Position numbers and translations under genes: made by a program
The notes under the pieces: generated by a model
Told to the model about the DNA's origin: nothing
Databases searched by the model: none
The model's input: only the letters and a program-made list of their open reading frames with translations
DNA from: GWB1-54-5 sp035290085
GTDB taxonomy: Bacteria > Patescibacteriota > Gracilibacteria > Peribacterales > Peribacteraceae
Assembly: GCA_035290085.1 (NCBI GenBank)
Contig: DATDVK010000091.1
Span: forward strand, 1-9,850
Direction of reading: 5' to 3'
DNA: 9,850 nucleotides
Shown here: in pieces, positions 6,334-9,850 of the stretch
Numbering within the stretch: the first letter of the stretch is position 1
How the letters are laid out: every line of letters begins with the position of its first letter

Positions 6334-9300
6334 CTATTCTCCCAGCCCACTTGAAGCCTCAGCAGCACCCGCCTCTCCGGGTGCATCTTCCGGGCTTTCC
6401 GTGGCCTGCCCTTGCTGAGAATCGTCTCCTGTTGCATCTGATTCCTCCTGTGATGCATTCTCCCCGGAATCGTCTCCAGTAGTGCTTTCGTCCTCTCCAC
6501 CAGCATCACCACCTCCATCTGTGGCACTGCCTGACCCGGTACTGTCACCCGCTGAACTCCCGGAACCTGTGTCTTCATCAGTGTCATCACCCCCGCCCGT
6601 GGTGCTCCCTGATCCCGAATCACCACCTTTGTCCGCAGCCGGGGACCCTTCGTCTGGGCTCAGGACAGGCGGCTGCTCCTGGGTGGTGGTTGTGCTTCCG
6701 GAGCCACTCACATCCTCTGTTTCTTCTGTTTCCTCTGTTTCTTCAACGTTCTCCTCAACAATGTGCTCCTCCATCACTACAACCATGGTATAGCCATCCG
6801 GCAGAATGAGCTTCGTCATGGCTTCCGGATCCCACAGGAACTCCACGAGGAGATCCGGATGCGTCCAGAGGTCATCGTCGTGGTAGCGGCGGCAGTTGAA
6901 CGGCTGCCCCGTGATGTCCAGAGGCGCCTGGTTCCGGATACACTTGTTCCAGATGTCACTGGAACTTAAGGGGTATCCGAGATCATCCACCGGGAACTCC
7001 CCCGTACCGAGGGAATCTGCCTTGGTGGCCCCCGTCACTGTGAGCGGCTGCTCAGACACGAGCGCGAGCCAGGAGAAGGTGATGTTTCTCTCGGCGGGAC
7101 GTGCGAGCTTGATGGTAAAGCCGCTCTGTGTCGCTCTGGAAACGCCGTAGAGTACCGGCTCCTCTGAAGAAGCACTCACGATCGGAACTACTCCCGCATA
7201 CGGCGGATTGAAAACAACGGTGACACCCGTCCCTGTCACAGGAATCACTGCGTACCCTGCCTGGTTGCGGTTCACGACGAGTGAACCGGAGACGCTGAGA
7301 GTCCCGTGAACTTCGACGTCTCCCAGGAACTGCGCGAGCCCCTCTATAGTGATGTCACCAAGGACGAAGAGCGCACTCTGTACTGTGAGTTCCCCGATCT
7401 CCACCACAGAGCCCGACCCTCCGATGACAAACTTGTCCAAGTCCACTTCCCTCCCGGCGAGCAGAAGGCGGCCGCCGATCTGCAGATCGCCACGGACATG
7501 CGCCTGGTCGGCAACGAGGGATGTCGCCACGAGCGTCCCGCCGACTGTCATATCCGATGTGACGGAGAGCGTCTGTGTGAGCAAAGCTTTCTGCACAGCG
7601 AGTGACCCGCCGACGAGTGCACCGCTCTCCACCGTGAGCGTCTCTGTCGCAAGCTCCGAAGTCTTCATGCCTCTCAGAGCCGTGAATGAGCCAGAAACAG
7701 TAGCGGAACCAAGCATCTGCACGTGTTCCTCGAATACCGCTTCTGCGGTGGAGCGGATCCTCTGCGCGAATGTCGCCTCCGCACTGAAGGTTACCGGTTC
7801 TATCCAGATGCCGGAGGAGAAAGATATCTGGCTGCCGGCCTCCGCAGCAAGGATTTCATGTACCGCACCAAGGAGGTCGAGATTCTCCACCTGTTGCTGC
7901 ACTTCCGTGGATATCTCCTGCTCCAGCGAGAGGTTCTCCACCGCATCGGCAATCAGGATTTGCACTTCATCTTCTATCTCCATAGCCGCAACGGTCTCAA
8001 GTACCTGCTGCTCCACTGTTTCGACGGTGAGAGAGGAATTCCTTCTCGCAATGAGCACATTAATGGTGCCCTCCCCGCTCTCATGCTCCTGCAGTGCCAC
8101 GCCGACAGTCGGGTCGTCAGAGTCCGCCCTGCGGGCAAACCCGTCGCGGCTGGCGGAAGTGAGGGAATCACCCGGGCGGATAGATCCGTTCTCATCTGTC
8201 ACCTTCGCAGCAACCTGGCCGAGGAGGCCGATGAGGTAGTAGTGCGGCGGCTGCAAACCATCGATTCCCCAGAAAGCATTCCCGACGAACGCCGCCTGCT
8301 CAGGGCTCGAAACCACACCCATAAGATTGCCGTCCGCGGGATCTGCACAACGGCGGACCGCATTGTCGCGTGTGACATCGATGCAGACGAGTTCTCCTTG
8401 CACGAGAACGCCCTCTGAATAGAACCACTCAGCATAGTCTGCTCCGCCTCCACTCACGCTGCCATCGGCACGTACCTGTCCGTCCGTGGTCACGCGGAAC
8501 ACATTGTTATTTGCAGAACCCTGCTGACTGACAATGCGGAATGCGTTCATACCGGTGCGCTTATTCTGCGTCCTGAGCACAAGTTCCCCGGAACCGGCCT
8601 GTCCGGAACGGTACATTTGGACATCGAAGTAGCCACGGTAGCCGAAGGCAATATGCGCATTTGCACCGCTCTGCGTGCCCTGGTAACTGTTCAGCGCAAG
8701 GACATCTGTTCCCGATGCATAGAGGAAAGCACCGGTCTGGCGCTCTGCCGCGAGGATGGTTGCCGCACCGGAACCGGTGAGGGTACCGGACTTTATGATC
8801 AATGTGCCGCTTGAGGTGATCTTATCCTGTGCGAACAGTGTGCGTCCGGACATCACTCCGCCCACCTCCAGCAGCACTCCCGCCTCCACGGTCTTGCTCC
8901 CATCGTTCGTAGAGTGGATGAGCAGTCCGCCCGTCATCGTGTCTCCCCCTGCCCGCACGTAGTAATTCACATTCGGATCTCCGGCAGCGCCTCCCGTGTT
9001 GTCTGTAGACCACGAAAGCTGCCCCGCACTGTTGGTCTTGAGGACTTTGCCGGAGGCGGAGCCATCGGAAGTTGGGAAGGTGTAGGTGGTACCGTTGAGG
9101 CGGAGGGTGGAACCGAAGACGGCTGCGCCATTGAAAGTGGAGGTACCTTCCACGATGAGACCTCCGGAAGAAGTGAGGAGATCCTGGGCATGGAGAACAA
9201 GACCGGAGGCTGTCCCTGCAATTTCCAGCAACAGTCCTGCATCTATAGTCTTGCTCCCATCGTTCGTAGAGTGAATGAGCAGTCCGCCCGTCATCGTGTC

Positions 9301-9850
9301 TCCCCCTGCCCGCACGTAGTAATTCACATTCGGATCTCCGGCGGCGCCTCCCGTGTTGTCTGTAGACCACGAAAGCTGCCCTGCACTGTTGGTCTTGAGG
9401 ACTTTGCCGGAGGCGGAGCCATCACTGGTGGGGAAGGTGTAGGTGACACCGTTGAGGCGGAGGGTCGAGTTGAGGACAGTTGCTCCTTCCACGATGAGAC
9501 CTCCGGAAGATGTGAGGAGATCCTGGGCGTGGAGAACGAGACCGGACATGGTACCGATCACCTCCAGCTTCGTCGTCGGCGTCAGCGTGCCAATGCCCAC
9601 CATGTCCGCCGAGGCATCCAGGAAGAAGAGGGCGCTGTCTGTATCTCCCTGCATCTGTACGTCGTTACTTGCGTAGCCCGCGCTGTTGATGAGTACGCCG
9701 CCGGAAACCGTGAGGCGGGCGGTGGGATTGATGTCGCCAATGCCGACGTTGCCTCCCTCCAGAATGTTCAGCAGGTACTTCGCATCAGTTTCGTTGTACA
9801 CGTGCAGTCCTTTTCCTGCTCCTGCTCCGACAGGGTCAGACTGGTAGAAG
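6334..9850 (-). CDS. Giant repetitive surface/fibre protein with VGIG repeats and DYAE (IMC-like) domain, N-terminus missing
   Basis: The frame is open to the window edge (1171 residues visible), so the first in-window start (GTG at 9801) is probably not the real start. Numbering from that GTG: two fibre repeats (GNVGIGDINPTARLTVSG at 17-34; VGIGTLTPTTKLEVIG at 68-83); two near-identical tandem units of about 119 residues (87-318) with GGDTMTGG, a motif of phage tail fibres; then GADYAEWF (453-460) and a following region to about 585 resembling the intramolecular-chaperone/Peptidase_G2-type domain. A predicted coiled coil (590-655), short beta-solenoid-like repeats (665-840), a beta-sandwich with GFTIKL and FSWLAL (850-915), a Cys954/Cys970 section, and an acidic tail (1011-1155) follow. 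There are only four cysteines. No membrane segment or sorting signal is visible at the C-terminus. It is probably a secreted or surface-displayed fibre or adhesin; the ligand is unknown. Confidence 0.85.
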   Translation of the reverse strand, partial: FYQSDPVGAGAGKGLHVYNETDAKYLLNILEGGNVGIGDINPTARLTVSGGVLINSAGYASNDVQMQGDTDSALFFLDASADMVGIGTLTPTTKLEVIGTMSGLVLHAQDLLTSSGGLIVEGATVLNSTLRLNGVTYTFPTSDGSASGKVLKTNSAGQLSWSTDNTGGAAGDPNVNYYVRAGGDTMTGGLLIHSTNDGSKTIDAGLLLEIAGTASGLVLHAQDLLTSSGGLIVEGTSTFNGAAVFGSTLRLNGTTYTFPTSDGSASGKVLKTNSAGQLSWSTDNTGGAAGDPNVNYYVRAGGDTMTGGLLIHSTNDGSKTVEAGVLLEVGGVMSGRTLFAQDKITSSGTLIIKSGTLTGSGAATILAAERQTGAFLYASGTDVLALNSYQGTQSGANAHIAFGYRGYFDVQMYRSGQAGSGELVLRTQNKRTGMNAFRIVSQQGSANNNVFRVTTDGQVRADGSVSGGGADYAEWFYSEGVLVQGELVCIDVTRDNAVRRCADPADGNLMGVVSSPEQAAFVGNAFWGIDGLQPPHYYLIGLLGQVAAKVTDENGSIRPGDSLTSASRDGFARRADSDDPTVGVALQEHESGEGTINVLIARRNSSLTVETVEQQVLETVAAMEIEDEVQILIADAVENLSLEQEISTEVQQQVENLDLLGAVHEILAAEAGSQISFSSGIWIEPVTFSAEATFAQRIRSTAEAVFEEHVQMLGSATVSGSFTALRGMKTSELATETLTVESGALVGGSLAVQKALLTQTLSVTSDMTVGGTLVATSLVADQAHVRGDLQIGGRLLLAGREVDLDKFVIGGSGSVVEIGELTVQSALFVLGDITIEGLAQFLGDVEVHGTLSVSGSLVVNRNQAGYAVIPVTGTGVTVVFNPPYAGVVPIVSASSEEPVLYGVSRATQSGFTIKLARPAERNITFSWLALVSEQPLTVTGATKADSLGTGEFPVDDLGYPLSSSDIWNKCIRNQAPLDITGQPFNCRRYHDDDLWTHPDLLVEFLWDPEAMTKLILPDGYTMVVVMEEHIVEENVEETEETEETEDVSGSGSTTTTQEQPPVLSPDEGSPAADKGGDSGSGSTTGGGDDTDEDTGSGSSAGDSTGSGSATDGGGDAGGEDESTTGDDSGENASQEESDATGDDSQQGQATESPEDAPGEAGAAEASSGLGE
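6337..6771 (-). repeat. Low-complexity acidic Gly/Ser/Thr tail coding segment
   Basis: The last 145 codons of the giant gene encode an EE/TEE-rich start (1011-1030 from the GTG at 9801) and then 125 residues of mostly G, S, T, D, E and A, with repeated GSGS and TTTT words. In those 125 residues there is one lysine, no arginine and no aromatic residue. Such a tail is expected to be disordered, strongly negative, and a good substrate for Ser/Thr O-glycosylation. It may also act as a secretion or attachment region; nothing in it identifies a known sorting signal. Confidence 0.8.
8422..8445 (-). other. GADYAEWF motif of the IMC/Peptidase_G2-like region
   Basis: These eight codons encode GADYAEWF inside the giant protein. 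In phage tail and bacterial fibre proteins a DYAE motif opens a domain that assists trimer assembly and may cleave itself. The following residues (GQVAAKVTDENGSIRPGD, VGVAL, GEGTINVLI) continue the usual pattern. Whether this copy is proteolytically active cannot be told from sequence alone. Confidence 0.6.
8891..9066 (-). repeat. Near-identical tandem repeat inside the giant gene, copy A
   Basis: This 176-base block recurs at 9248-9423 with a constant offset of 357 bases (119 codons); I count three mismatches. It encodes NTGGAAGDPNVNYYVRAGGD and the flanking repeat residues. The identity at DNA level points to recent duplication or gene conversion rather than old divergence. Confidence 0.9.
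9248..9423 (-). repeat. Near-identical tandem repeat inside the giant gene, copy B
   Basis: This is the partner of 8891-9066. The similarity continues in a second pair, 9146-9207 and 9485-9546 (62 bases, three mismatches). That pair has an offset of 339 bases because copy A carries an 18-base insertion, six extra codons in the stretch before STLRLNG. The reading frame is kept. Confidence 0.9.

Noticed and set aside
7349..8239. 296-codon plus-strand frame opposite the giant fibre gene
   Set aside because: It is low-complexity Ser/Thr/Pro-rich sequence produced by the regular codon pattern of the fibre gene; no domain or ribosome site.
6334..9850. Possible prophage tail fibre
   Set aside because: Fibre-like motifs are present, but no other phage gene (tail, baseplate, lysis, integrase) is in the window. 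The neighbours are membrane-anchored cell proteins, so a cellular surface protein is the simpler reading.
792..9850. UGA recoded as glycine, as in Gracilibacteria
   Set aside because: TGA ends two long plus/minus genes at natural C-termini (2318, 5081) and another at 4945, and no gene needs TGA as sense.

Overview
The window looks like part of a chromosome from an uncultivated bacterium of the Candidate Phyla Radiation (Patescibacteria), possibly a Peregrinibacteria/Peribacteria-type lineage. This is inferred from protein style, not from a marker gene. The evidence is a giant surface protein with VGIG repeats and a DYAE-type domain, two small single-pass proteins of kinds I associate with these lineages, intergenic palindromic elements, and starts without Shine-Dalgarno sites. 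TGA and TAG both end genes and no in-frame TGA is needed, so the UGA-recoded code of Gracilibacteria is not indicated. Base composition is moderately GC-rich, except for the first ~330 bases and the intergenic elements.

Left edge (1-471, minus strand): the N-terminal part of a membrane-anchored protein with a very cysteine-rich exterior. It reads off the window edge. A 320-base divergent intergenic region (472-791) follows and holds a 10-bp inverted repeat just upstream of this gene.

Glycosylation block (792-4945): a protein O-mannosyltransferase-like GT-C enzyme (+), a polyprenyl-phosphate mannose synthase-like family 2 glycosyltransferase (-, convergent, one base apart), and a second GT-C membrane glycosyltransferase (+, divergent from the second gene). 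Together they suggest a route in which the cytosolic enzyme charges a lipid carrier and the two membrane enzymes transfer sugar outside the membrane.

Right half (4946-9850): a 132-nt nested inverted repeat separates the block from a minus-strand series. Read in transcription order, this holds a huge repetitive extracellular protein (5' end beyond the window), a small membrane-anchored coiled-coil protein, a strong rho-independent terminator, a cluster of short palindromic repeats, and a second small membrane-anchored protein with an Ada-like C-terminal motif lacking its cysteines. The giant protein has near-identical tandem repeats, a DYAE/IMC-like region, a predicted coiled coil, a beta-repeat stalk, a beta-sandwich domain and an acidic Gly/Ser/Thr tail.

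Overall the window is a cell-surface locus: exported proteins (cysteine-rich, fibre-like) beside a plausible O-mannosylation system that could decorate them. No mobile-element transposase, CRISPR array, tRNA or rRNA was seen.
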